Assembly (NCBI GenBank): GCA_910588285.1
Contig: CAJUQB010000001.1
Location: 55,565-119,564 of the forward strand
DNA length: 64,000 bases
Direction: 5' to 3'
DNA from: an uncultured Lachnospiraceae bacterium
Lineage (GTDB): Bacteria > Bacillota > Clostridia > Lachnospirales > Lachnospiraceae
A model generated the notes under the pieces. The model was given only the letters and a program-made list of their open reading frames with translations. It was not told the DNA's origin and searched no databases. Positions 18,506 to 26,848 of this stretch are shown piece after piece. The first letter of the stretch is position 1, and the number at the start of each line of letters is the position of its first letter. Position numbers and translations under genes: made by a program.

Positions 18506-19300
18506 ATGATTCGAGTAACTGTATGGGGGGAGTATGTGCAGGAATCCGGGGAGCTTAGGGAGGAGTTCCTCCCGCCGGGCGGGATTCCACAGGAGCGTAA
18601 GGCAGAATTTCAGCATTTTGTGGAGGAAACGGCCAAGAAGATCAAGGAGGTCTATCCTCTGGGGATTACCGGCACCATTGCCGCATATCTGGAAAAATGC
18701 GGGGATATGGAGATTACCCATGTCAATATGTATATGCCGGAATACGGACTGCCGGATGAGGTGCTGGAGCATACGGATGTGCTGATCTGGTGGGCCCACA
18801 TTGCCCATGAGGCTGTGCCGGACGCGCTGGTGGCCAAGATCAAGAATCGGATCCTGCGGGGCATGGGCTTTCTTGCCCTCCACTCTGCCCATCCCTGCAA
18901 GGTGATGCAGGAGCTCTTAGGAACCTCCGGCAGCCTCCGGTGGCGGGAGGGGGACAAGGCCCGTGTATGGAACATCTGTCCCACCCATCCCATTGCCCAG
19001 GGCATTCCGGAATACTTTGAGCTGGAGCCTGAGGAGATGTATGGGGAGCGGTTCGATATTCCTGCGCCGGACGAGCTGATTTTTATCAGCTGGTACAAAG
19101 GGGGCGAGGTGTTCCGCAGCGGCTGCACCTGGAACAGGGGCTATGGGAAGATCTTTTATTTCCAGCCGGGCCATGAGACCAATCCCTCCTACCACAATCC
19201 CCATGTAATGCGGGTGATTGAGAATGCCGTGCGCTGGGCAGCTCCTGTGATGTGGCGGGAGAATTTGGACTGCCCCAAAACAGAGCCGGTGGAGAAGTAG
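18506..19300 (+). CDS. ThuA-like (trehalose utilization) domain protein
   Basis: 264 residues covering one ThuA domain, a class I glutamine amidotransferase-like fold. Seen: VTVWGEYVQE at the N-terminus, DVLIWWAHIAHEAVP, GMGFLALHSAHPCKVMQELLG and the C-terminal GKIFYFQPGHETNPSYHNP. ThuA proteins are linked to disaccharide use in rhizobia, but the reaction is uncertain. The start ATG lies one base after the glgP stop, with GAGGAGG inside the glgP end, so coupling with glgP is likely and suggests a role in glucan or sugar metabolism. It converges on the AraC-GH39 gene. Confidence 0.85.
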   Translation: MIRVTVWGEYVQESGELREEFLPPGGIPQERKAEFQHFVEETAKKIKEVYPLGITGTIAAYLEKCGDMEITHVNMYMPEYGLPDEVLEHTDVLIWWAHIAHEAVPDALVAKIKNRILRGMGFLALHSAHPCKVMQELLGTSGSLRWREGDKARVWNICPTHPIAQGIPEYFELEPEEMYGERFDIPAPDELIFISWYKGGEVFRSGCTWNRGYGKIFYFQPGHETNPSYHNPHVMRVIENAVRWAAPVMWRENLDCPKTEPVEK

Positions 19301-19304
19301 GCTG

Positions 19305-21743
19305 TCAGTGCTGCTGCAGCGCAATAAAGAGCACCTCATGAGGCTCCAGCTGGAGCTGGAACTGCATGGTGCCGTCACTGGTGGATTTGAGGTAATGGGT
19401 TTTCAGGGGCTGGAGGGTATTTCTCATATAGTCCAGCTCATCCCTGGAGAATTGGTTCCAGTAGCCGTTCCGGGCCCACTCGTCCAGAATGCTGCCATGC
19501 TTTTTATTAATTTGATATAGGATTACATCATATTCGCCCACAGCCAGGTTGCGCAGCGTTAGCTGGACGCTCTTGGTCTGTGGGCTTTCGTATATTTTGT
19601 AGGCATCTGCTATAGGAATCTCCTGGTGCATGAAAAAACCTTCGTATTCACTGACATAGGTGTAATTGCACAGGCCAATCATATACCGGTCAGTGGTGTC
19701 CCGCAATATGATATAGTCATTGCCCTTCTGGATCAGATTGCAGGGGCATTTGCTGAAAAGATCCAGAACGTGGGCTCCAGGCTTGCGGATGCCGTAGTTG
19801 TTAAAGAGGCCAGTTCGCCCGTCAAGAAGAGTTGGAAAGTCTGTTGGCTCCCCGGATTTAGAACCAATGTCAGACAGCTGATAGTATCCCAGAAGTTCTA
19901 CCTCTCCCAGCAAATCGATCGTGTTGTGGAAAAGGAAGGTTGACTGGAAGCAGGTATCGTTCAAATAATGGCCATGGAAGCAATCCGGTCCAAGATAGGC
20001 GATATGAAGCTCTGGCAGGGGATCATAAAAGGAGGAAAGCACCTGCTTGAATTCCCAGAGCTTATGCAGGGCATAGCTGGTATCTCGGGTATAGTGGATA
20101 CCGCGGACGGACTGGGGGCCCTGGTCCAGGGAGATCTCCTGGAAGGGTTCGTAGGGGAAGACCCCAAGACTTAGAAAATCAGGCCGGATCCCCTGGCTGG
20201 ACAGAGCTTTCAGGATGGCGCGGTAGCTGCCGTAGGAAAGAAGCGCATCATGGCAGATGCCTCCTACCTTGGCTTCAGGCAGGTATTTTTTGATGATCTC
20301 ATAGGTCTTTGTAAAACGCAGCAGGAAAGCATCCGGATCTTCTGCAAAACCTAGAGAAAGGTCACGATGAGGGGTGATTTCATAGTACCAGGTTTCCAAA
20401 AGTTTGGAACCATAAACATTACTGTTACGCCGGATGAGAGCATCCACAAAGGACAGATACTGGCTAAGGTCGAATGTAAGCTTGCCGGAGGAGACCTCCA
20501 GCTGGTTTCGGGGAATAGACAGATCCAGATAAGGGGCCATACGATTGTGTCGCATAGAATCAATGAGAATGTCAATGGCTGAAAAGAGATAGGAGGGCTG
20601 TCCTGTGGCTGTCCGGGAAAGGAACAGCCCATAATCCACCACATGCTCAATGCGGACATAGGAAAAACCGGCAGACTCCTGTAGCTGGGCCATCTGCCGT
20701 TCTATATTTCGATGGAAAAAGCGGCGTAGGGGGCCGCCGTTCACCAGCTGCTTCCAGAGGGGGGAAATGGGAGCAGAGGCATTCATATCAGGGGCCTCAA
20801 TAGTTTTCTGGGAGGGGAATGGGATATTGGAGGAATAGGTATCTCCCGGTGTCATATAATCCTCCAGCAGGGAGTGCAACTCGTTGGAATTCAGTTCCTG
20901 TTCCTGCTCTGCCGCCCCAGAAGGAGGCTGGCCGTTTCTTTCCAACTGATGGGCTTTCCGATATTCACGGGGTGTTGTCTGGTATTTTTCACGAAAAAGC
21001 TTGTTTAAGGCATTCATGCTGGCAAATCCATTGTCAAAGGTGATGGAGGTGATGGATTTGTTCGTATAGACCAGCTCGTCTACCGCATGCTCCAAACGGA
21101 TGCGGTTTACATAGGCATTGAAATTTTCCTGCATGCCCTGCTTGAAGAAGGAAGACAGGTAGGGAGCGCTTAAATGGAAGATTTTTGCTGTTTCCTGTAA
21201 GGAAATGGGACTGGCATAGTGGAGGTGGATATAGTTCAGGACACGGTTCATACGATCCTGAGATTTATCGTTTCCTGTGTAGAACAGCTGCTCCGCATAA
21301 GGCTCGTAATGATAGGTATCCAGATAGTATAGGAGCCGGTAAGCCTGGGAGGTAAGATGCAGCCCCTTCTGGTCCGAGGGATCGGAGGCAGTGTTGGCGA
21401 TCTGTGAAAGTAGCTGGCGCAGAGGGTCATAATTCCGGGCGGAATCAGAGGCAGAGTTGCAGATGTAGTGTCCAAGAGTCTGTGAATTGCCCTTCAATAC
21501 AAAATGATTGTCTAAAACAATGGACAAAATGACATTATTTCCAGCGCTTGATACCTGATATTTTCTTCTGGGTTCAAATAGAAAAATGTCGCTTTTGCCC
21601 AGGTAGAAGGTATTCTCTTTTTCCAGGATACGCAGGCTTCCCTCCAGAACCAGATAGAAGCAGTAATCCAGGAGCTGCCGTGTGGAGAGGGTATCAATTG
21701 TGAGAAAGGCAATTTTAAAAAAAGGTGATTTTTTATCCGGCAT
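19305..21743 (-). CDS. AraC-family regulator fused to a catalytically degenerate GH39-like domain
   Basis: 812 residues. An N-terminal cupin-like sensor (~1-110) is followed by an AraC helix-turn-helix domain (~165-265: NYIHLHYASPISLQETAKIF, ending in YQTTPREYRK). After a linker comes a ~450-residue GH39 beta-xylosidase-like barrel (SFVDALIRRNSNVYGSKL through GYWNQFSRDELDYMRN and a C-terminal beta-domain). The acid/base block, normally W-Y-F-E-I-W-N-E-P-N, reads WYYEITPHRD at 452-461. The nucleophile block, normally L-H-x-T-E-W, reads LHIAYL with Tyr583 in place of Glu. A glycan-sensing rather than hydrolytic role is inferred. It is divergent from the sugar-binding lipoprotein gene, its likely target. 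Confidence 0.85.
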   Translation of the reverse strand: MPDKKSPFFKIAFLTIDTLSTRQLLDYCFYLVLEGSLRILEKENTFYLGKSDIFLFEPRRKYQVSSAGNNVILSIVLDNHFVLKGNSQTLGHYICNSASDSARNYDPLRQLLSQIANTASDPSDQKGLHLTSQAYRLLYYLDTYHYEPYAEQLFYTGNDKSQDRMNRVLNYIHLHYASPISLQETAKIFHLSAPYLSSFFKQGMQENFNAYVNRIRLEHAVDELVYTNKSITSITFDNGFASMNALNKLFREKYQTTPREYRKAHQLERNGQPPSGAAEQEQELNSNELHSLLEDYMTPGDTYSSNIPFPSQKTIEAPDMNASAPISPLWKQLVNGGPLRRFFHRNIERQMAQLQESAGFSYVRIEHVVDYGLFLSRTATGQPSYLFSAIDILIDSMRHNRMAPYLDLSIPRNQLEVSSGKLTFDLSQYLSFVDALIRRNSNVYGSKLLETWYYEITPHRDLSLGFAEDPDAFLLRFTKTYEIIKKYLPEAKVGGICHDALLSYGSYRAILKALSSQGIRPDFLSLGVFPYEPFQEISLDQGPQSVRGIHYTRDTSYALHKLWEFKQVLSSFYDPLPELHIAYLGPDCFHGHYLNDTCFQSTFLFHNTIDLLGEVELLGYYQLSDIGSKSGEPTDFPTLLDGRTGLFNNYGIRKPGAHVLDLFSKCPCNLIQKGNDYIILRDTTDRYMIGLCNYTYVSEYEGFFMHQEIPIADAYKIYESPQTKSVQLTLRNLAVGEYDVILYQINKKHGSILDEWARNGYWNQFSRDELDYMRNTLQPLKTHYLKSTSDGTMQFQLQLEPHEVLFIALQQH

Positions 21744-22027
21744 AAATAAGGAATCCTTTCATAAAATCTACAAATAAGGGAAATCAAATCGATAAAAACT
21801 ATTTAAAGTATACAAAATATAGAAGTATTTAACAAGAGGAAAGGAAAAAATGATTAAAAAAATATAACTTTTTTTAACAAAAGGGACGGAAGAGTATTCG
21901 AGAGGAAGATGAGGTGAAATAAGGACATAAACGCCAGGAAAACGTCATAAGAATCAGGAAGTATCCGAAGAAGAAAAAAGTTACAATGAACTGGTAAATC
22001 AAGTAAATATCCAGAGGAGGATACGAA

Positions 22028-23542
22028 ATGAAGAAGAAAATGGTAGCGGTTTTGTTGACATTGGCTTTGACCGGCTCTCTGATGTCCGGATGCGGAAATG
22101 CAGCGGAGGAAGGGACAGATACTACGGGCAATGAAAGCCAGGGGGAGGAGAATGCAGCAGGCCAGGAGGAACGGGAAGAAACAGGTACAGGGGAACAGGG
22201 CAGAGAAGGAGAGGAAGAAGAGGAGGAGGACCTGGCAGAGATCACAGTATCCTTCTGGTCCCTGGCAACAGTCCCCCAGGAGGTGGATTTGGTGGAGGAA
22301 GCCATCAATGAAATTACGGAGCCGGAGATTGGTGTCACGGTTAATTTGAATATTATGGATGTGGGAAGCTATATTCCCAATGGGGCTATGGCCAACGGCG
22401 TGGCCAACGGGGAGGACTTTGACCTGGTGTGCACTGCGGCAGCTCTGTCCGGACATTACAGTGTGATGATGTCCAACGGGATGCTGCTGCCTATGTCTGA
22501 TTTGCTGAAGGAGTATGCACCGGAGCTTTTGGACACAGTGTCGGAGGATTTTCTGGGCGCCACCACGAAGAATGGAGAAATCTATGCAGTGCCCAGTTAT
22601 TCCAACAAGATCAAAAATATGTACTGGCTTTGTCGTACCGAGGTATTGGAGCAGGCAGGGATTGATATCAGCACGGTCACAGATGTGGAGGCTTTGGAAG
22701 AGGCCCTGGTGAAGATCAAGGAAAAATGTCCGGATTATATTCCCCTGGGGGGAGCTTCCACCTCCATACAGATCCATTATCCCAGCTTTGATGTCTTTTC
22801 CGGAAAGGAGCAGGCGGCCTGGGATGCGCTGGGAGATGGCACGGCTGTTGCAGCGGCAGTTTATTATGATGACGAGACTTTAACTGCAGTCAGCCAATAT
22901 GAGACAGAAGGTTGTAAGAAGGGCTATCAGACAGTGAAAAAATGGTATGATATGGGGCTGATTGACAAGGATATTGCCACGGATACAGCAACCTCGGATC
23001 CCCTTCTGGACAAGGAAAATATTGCCAGTGCCTTTGCAGTGGGACAGTTCGATGTGGTGGGGACCAAGTGCCTGGCCAGTGATTCCCAGAGCGTATTATT
23101 TGCCGAGGCGGTGATTGATACCAGCGTGATGCAGCAGTTTACCTGGGCAATTCCAGTGTCCTGTGACGAGCCGGAGGCAGCAGCAAGTTTTCTGAATATG
23201 CTCTACACGGATGAACGGATTGTGAACCTGGTAGACTTTGGTATTGAGGGGAAGCATTGGGAGCGGAAGGAGGACGGCACCATCGGGTTTCCGGATGGAG
23301 TTACGGCAGAAAACAGCGGCTATTACCTTGGCAATCTGACAGCTATTGTGGGGAATGGATTCCTGGCATATCCCTGGGAAGGCGCGGATCCCAACTCTGC
23401 GGCCATGGGAAAGGAAGCTATGGAAAATGCCACCTACTCTCCCCTGTTAGGTTTCTGCCTGGATACAGAGGCTTTGGGGGACATCTATGCCGGACTCTGC
23501 ACCATTGCCCATACGGTGCAGGAAGGGGCACTATCGGATTAA
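22028..23542 (+). CDS. ABC transporter solute-binding lipoprotein, apparently cut short at the C-terminus
   Basis: 504 residues. A lipoprotein signal peptide ends at Cys22 (GSLMSGC), then comes an unusually long Glu/Gly-rich linker (~24-68, including a run of six Glu). The family-1 solute-binding domain starts at AEITVSFWSLAT. The distal part (DENIASAFAVGQF..., LLGFCLD) resembles the DUF3502-type sugar-binding proteins of Lachnospiraceae, which normally run ~50 residues further. It ends instead in QEGALSD, overlapping the next gene by 56 bp. AGAGGAGG precedes the ATG. No permease genes follow, so the transporter is incomplete here. Divergent from the AraC-GH39 regulator. Confidence 0.82.
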   Translation: MKKKMVAVLLTLALTGSLMSGCGNAAEEGTDTTGNESQGEENAAGQEEREETGTGEQGREGEEEEEEDLAEITVSFWSLATVPQEVDLVEEAINEITEPEIGVTVNLNIMDVGSYIPNGAMANGVANGEDFDLVCTAAALSGHYSVMMSNGMLLPMSDLLKEYAPELLDTVSEDFLGATTKNGEIYAVPSYSNKIKNMYWLCRTEVLEQAGIDISTVTDVEALEEALVKIKEKCPDYIPLGGASTSIQIHYPSFDVFSGKEQAAWDALGDGTAVAAAVYYDDETLTAVSQYETEGCKKGYQTVKKWYDMGLIDKDIATDTATSDPLLDKENIASAFAVGQFDVVGTKCLASDSQSVLFAEAVIDTSVMQQFTWAIPVSCDEPEAAASFLNMLYTDERIVNLVDFGIEGKHWERKEDGTIGFPDGVTAENSGYYLGNLTAIVGNGFLAYPWEGADPNSAAMGKEAMENATYSPLLGFCLDTEALGDIYAGLCTIAHTVQEGALSD

Positions 23543-24392
23543 CAGCCCGGAGGGCGTTTTTATGGATTTAGTGGTGGGAACAAAGCAGGCGATGCTGATT
23601 GACACAGGTTTTGGATTTGGAAACCTGCGGGAATATATCAGCAGCTTGACGGAACTGCCCCTGGTGGTGGTAAACACCCATGGTCATCCGGATCATGCCG
23701 GTGGGAACCATCAGTTTACAGAATGCCCTATTTATATGAGCGGGAAGGACCGCAGGCTTGCGGAGAGCTTTTTCACAGAAGAGGAACGGGCAAAAACAGT
23801 GGAAGGAGCTCGTCACCATTCGGTGGATTGGAGTACCGGGCAGACACAGGATATTCTGCCGGAGAGCTTCGAACCGGAGAAATATGTGACTGCAGCTCTT
23901 CCGGCCAGCAAAGAGCTTTCAGAAGGTATGGTATTCGACCTGGGGGGCTTGGTCTTAAGGACAGTGGCCGTTCCGGGGCATACCTGCGGCAGCATGGCTC
24001 TCTGGAATGAGGAGACCAGGGAACTGTATGTAGGTGATGCCATAGGAAAATGTCTCCTGTTGAGCTGGGGCAGTGCAGGATTTGCCCCATACCGGGATAC
24101 GGTCCGGAAAATATGCAGCATGGGCATAGAAACGTTTTATCATGGTCATGACAATATTGCAAATGTGGGTAAGCTCCTGGAGCCGGTGGAGGCATTGGTA
24201 GATACCATTGGGGAGAGCGTCGTTTACCGGCGCCCCTGTCCCATGGAGCCGGAACGGTGGGATTATTACCTGATCCGCAAGGGACATACCATGGAGGATA
24301 TGGGAAAGGAAAGCTTTGCCATGGTTGTAGTCAATGAGGAATATTTTTCAGAAATAGAGAAGGAGTATGGAGAATTTAAGGTTTCTGCATAA
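23487..24392 (+). CDS. Metallo-beta-lactamase-fold hydrolase with an uncertain 5' end
   Basis: Up to 301 residues. Metal-ligand motifs are present: NTHGHPDHAGG, PGHTCGSMALW, YVGDAIG and YHGHDNIA. Homology-like sequence starts at HYRINSPEGVFMDLVVG. Two starts are possible. ATG 23487 lies inside the upstream gene and adds ~18 residues that look out-of-frame. ATG 23562 has GGAGGG seven bases upstream but would omit HYRINSPEG. If the GGGG at 23525-23528 were GGG, the upstream lipoprotein would read straight into this protein. A deletion joining two genes is therefore likely. Substrate unknown. Confidence 0.78.
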   Translation: MPDSAPLPIRCRKGHYRINSPEGVFMDLVVGTKQAMLIDTGFGFGNLREYISSLTELPLVVVNTHGHPDHAGGNHQFTECPIYMSGKDRRLAESFFTEEERAKTVEGARHHSVDWSTGQTQDILPESFEPEKYVTAALPASKELSEGMVFDLGGLVLRTVAVPGHTCGSMALWNEETRELYVGDAIGKCLLLSWGSAGFAPYRDTVRKICSMGIETFYHGHDNIANVGKLLEPVEALVDTIGESVVYRRPCPMEPERWDYYLIRKGHTMEDMGKESFAMVVVNEEYFSEIEKEYGEFKVSA

Positions 24393-24443
24393 GAAGATGC
24401 ATGTTAGTATTATTAACAATGGGGGATTTAGATACCCTTGTCA

Positions 24444-24483
24444 GAAGAACCGGAATCAGCCTTTGGGTGGATTCCGGTTCTTC
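24444..24483 (+). terminator. Hairpin after the MBL-fold gene
   Basis: The perfect 14-bp stem GAAGAACCGGAATC / GATTCCGGTTCTTC with a 12-nt loop lies 51 bp after the stop codon. There is no strong T-run, but stem length and position suggest a terminator. Confidence 0.65.
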
Positions 24484-24497
24484 CTGGATATTCTTTA

Positions 24498-24551
24498 TTA
24501 ATGATGCTCTTGATACCGTTCTGTCTGCGCTTCCCACAATTTCCAAACTCC
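24498..24551 (-). pseudogene. 3' remnant of an ABC transporter gene
   Basis: Read on the minus strand this ends WKLWEAQTERYQEHH-stop. The stretch is nearly identical, over about 40 bases, to the end of the ABC gene at 25307-25360 (GELWEAQTERYQEADSC). Upstream of the match the reading frame is unrelated. It is therefore a leftover or partial duplication of that gene, and the toxin-antitoxin pair now lies between the two copies. Confidence 0.6.
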
Positions 24552-24632
24552 TTTGATAACTTCGTATAGGATCAAATTGTAGAGGAGATATTCTGGAAAG
24601 TACCGGAACATGGACCCTGAGCTTGCGGATGC

Positions 24633-24938
24633 CTAATAAAACAGCTTTGTATAATCTGTACGGGTATCTGCAATATGATAAATATAAATCACTGTACCAA
24701 TCTGCTTATAAATAGCGACGTGCTTTTCGCATATAATCATTCGGTATCCCTGCTGATTCAGCCATTCATCTGGTGTTAAAGAACCTGAATCCGGAAACTC
24801 TTCCAGACGCCCGATTACATTTAATATATGGTTACTCACACTTAAAGCCGTTTCCACACCAAACTGTATCAGATACCAATCCTCTATACGTTTTAAGTCC
24901 TCCCACGCAACAGGAAGGATTTCTACCTTATATGCCAT
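24633..24938 (-). CDS. RelE/ParE-family toxin
   Basis: 101 residues from ATG 24938 (MAYKVEILPVAWEDLKRIEDWY). The pattern of an N-terminal strand, a two-helix hairpin (SNHILNVIGRLEEFPDSGS) and C-terminal strands (YRMIICEKHVAIYKQIGTVIYIYHIADTR) matches the RelE/ParE fold. Members are ribosome-dependent mRNA interferases or gyrase poisons; which one cannot be told from sequence. The start overlaps the end of the antitoxin gene by 11 bp, the usual translational coupling. An upstream extension to 25061 is open but overlaps the antitoxin frame and is unlikely. Confidence 0.82.
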   Translation of the reverse strand: MAYKVEILPVAWEDLKRIEDWYLIQFGVETALSVSNHILNVIGRLEEFPDSGSLTPDEWLNQQGYRMIICEKHVAIYKQIGTVIYIYHIADTRTDYTKLFY

Positions 24939-25194
24939 CCGCCCGCTCCCGTAACCGCGTTTTCGCCTCTGAAATGCTGATTGTCCCAGCTCCATCCAGC
25001 CGCTCTTGTTCTGCCTGAAGTACCTTCGTCCGAAGCTGTAAAATCTGTTCCCGCCGTTCAAATGCCTCTATGCTCATAAGAACCAGATCGCCCTCACCAT
25101 TTTTCGTGATATATATTGGCTCTTTTGTTTCTTTTGCCATATTGGAAATCGCGGTGTAATCATTTCTTAATGATGCTGATGCCTTTATAATCAT
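24928..25194 (-). CDS. Phd/YefM-family antitoxin
   Basis: About 88 residues from ATG 25194 (MIIKASASLRNDYTAISNMA), with GAGGTG upstream; GTG at 25203 overlaps that site. The N-terminal Phd/YefM DNA-binding fold is clear (LRNDYTAISNMAKETKEPIYITKNGEGDLVLMS and IEAFERRE). The C-terminal Arg/Glu-rich helix should wrap and neutralise the toxin. It is cotranscribed with the overlapping RelE-type gene and should autorepress through the palindrome at 25224-25257. Confidence 0.85.
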   Translation of the reverse strand: MIIKASASLRNDYTAISNMAKETKEPIYITKNGEGDLVLMSIEAFERREQILQLRTKVLQAEQERLDGAGTISISEAKTRLRERADGI

Positions 25195-25223
25195 CCAAAT
25201 CACCTCGTATCATTTTATTGATA

Positions 25224-25257
25224 TAATAATATTGATATAATTATATCAATATTATTA
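25224..25257. promoter_or_regulatory. 34-bp palindromic operator of the toxin-antitoxin operon
   Basis: A perfect inverted repeat centred at 25240/25241 (half-site ATTGATATAA flanked by AATAAT) lies 30 bp upstream of the antitoxin ATG. It overlaps TTGATA and TATA-rich candidate promoter elements on the minus strand. Binding by the Phd-type antitoxin is the expected, inferred role. Confidence 0.7.
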
Positions 25258-25306
25258 ATTTTCGTAAAGCAGTTACACACATTTTTTATATTACATATAT
25301 CTGCAA

Positions 25307-26848
25307 TTAACAGGAATCAGCTTCTTGATACCGCTCTGTCTGCGCTTCCCACAATTCACCATACTCCGGGCAGGTCTTAAGAAGCTGCTCATGTGTTCCA
25401 AGGGCAAGGATCCTCCCCTCTTTCAGAAAGGCAATCCTTGTGCAAAGCTTTGCCAAGCCTAAGCGGTGGGTCACCAGTACCCCAATCCGCCCCTTCACCA
25501 TGTCCGCTGCCTCACTAAGGGCAATATTATCCTGTAATGGGAATCTGTACTTTATAAAATTCTGGAAAACAGCCGTACTTTTATGCCGCAGGCTTGCAGG
25601 ATTCAGCTCCCTGTGTGCAATTCCATCATAGAAAATCGTGCCTGTGTCCGGGGGATACAGCCCAAGCAGCAGCTTGGTAAGGGTCGTCTTCCCACTGCCA
25701 TTGCTTCCGACAACAGCAAGGCTTTCCCCTGCCTTCAAGGACAGGTGTATATCCTGTATCACCGGAACCCGGGGCTGGTCTGCAGACGGATAACAGAAGG
25801 AAACGCCATCCATGCGGACCTCCCGTATCCGGGATACCTCACATCCGCTGTCTGTCTGCTCTGGCCGGTTCATAAAATCGATAAACTGCTTCACAGAGCC
25901 GTATTGCTCCGCCAGCTCGCCCAGCTGCTTTCCAAACAATTCCTTCTCCATGTCAATGAGCATTCCGCAGGTGGAAAACACAGCCGCAAAGGTTGCGATG
26001 GGAATCTTTCCTGTATAAACGCTGTGGATCAGAAGGAAAACCACGCCTCCGTAGCCCAGCATGTTCAGGCAGTCCACAGCCAGGCTCACATACCAGGACT
26101 TGGTTTTTGCCGCCACGGATATGGTCCTGATTTGGGCGCAGGTATGCTTCAGCTCATTCAGAAAATATGGGATAACGCCCAGCAGCCTCGTTTCCTTCAC
26201 ATAATTCCGGTCTCCGATATACGCCATGTAAGCATCACGTTTTCTGCGCAGGGGGGCATTCTTCTGCTCCTCGCAGATCGAGAATTTTACCTTGCATAGC
26301 TGGCCGGCTAAGGTAGGAAGGATGATGAGCGGGAAGATCAGGAGCAGAGGGGGCCACAGGCAGAACAAATATACACCATAGATGATAAAATACGGGATAT
26401 AAAGCGTCAGGATATCCATTACAATATTTGCCAGATCTATGGCACTGCCGGAGCCGTCATAAGCACTTTGCATGGAATTCAAGACACTTGGTTTTTCATA
26501 ATCCATACAGGAAAGCCTGCTGGCCTTTGCATTCACTGTCTTTTGGATGTGCTGGGTACTTAGGTAGTAATAGACTTCTCCATAATACGCGGAAATGCCG
26601 CTGAACAGCTCGTAGGATAATGTAATTGCCACCAAAAAGAAGATGCCCTCCAGCACCCATGGCAGAGAAGCCTTCCCCTCCGAATATGCGAGAATGGCAG
26701 AGAAAAGCTTATTTGTTGCAATGGCAATAAAGGCCATGGCAACGCCGTTTGCCACTGTGGAAAAATATTGCAGAACAAATTTTGCAGGTGCGATTTTTGC
26801 AATTCCCAAAAAAATAGAAGCAATTCCATATTTCTTTCTTTTGCTCAT
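25307..26848 (-). pseudogene. ABC exporter half-transporter with the ATPase core deleted in frame
   Basis: 513 residues. The membrane domain (six helices, ~1-310) looks intact, and Walker A is present (VVGSNGSGKTTLTKLLLG). After DNIALSEAAD the sequence jumps directly to MVKGRIGVLVTHRLG. The ABC signature and Walker B, present in the partner gene, are absent; by alignment to the partner about 86 residues are missing. The junction is near 25490-25512 and preserves the frame. This half cannot form a normal hydrolytic site. The ATG overlaps the partner's stop by 4 bp, so the two were once a heterodimeric exporter. It may survive as a degenerate subunit or be dead. Confidence 0.75.

Noticed and set aside
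23562..24392. MBL gene treated as an ordinary complete gene starting at 23562
   Set aside because: Family-like residues HYRINSPEG precede this ATG, so the 5' end is better explained by a junction with the upstream gene.
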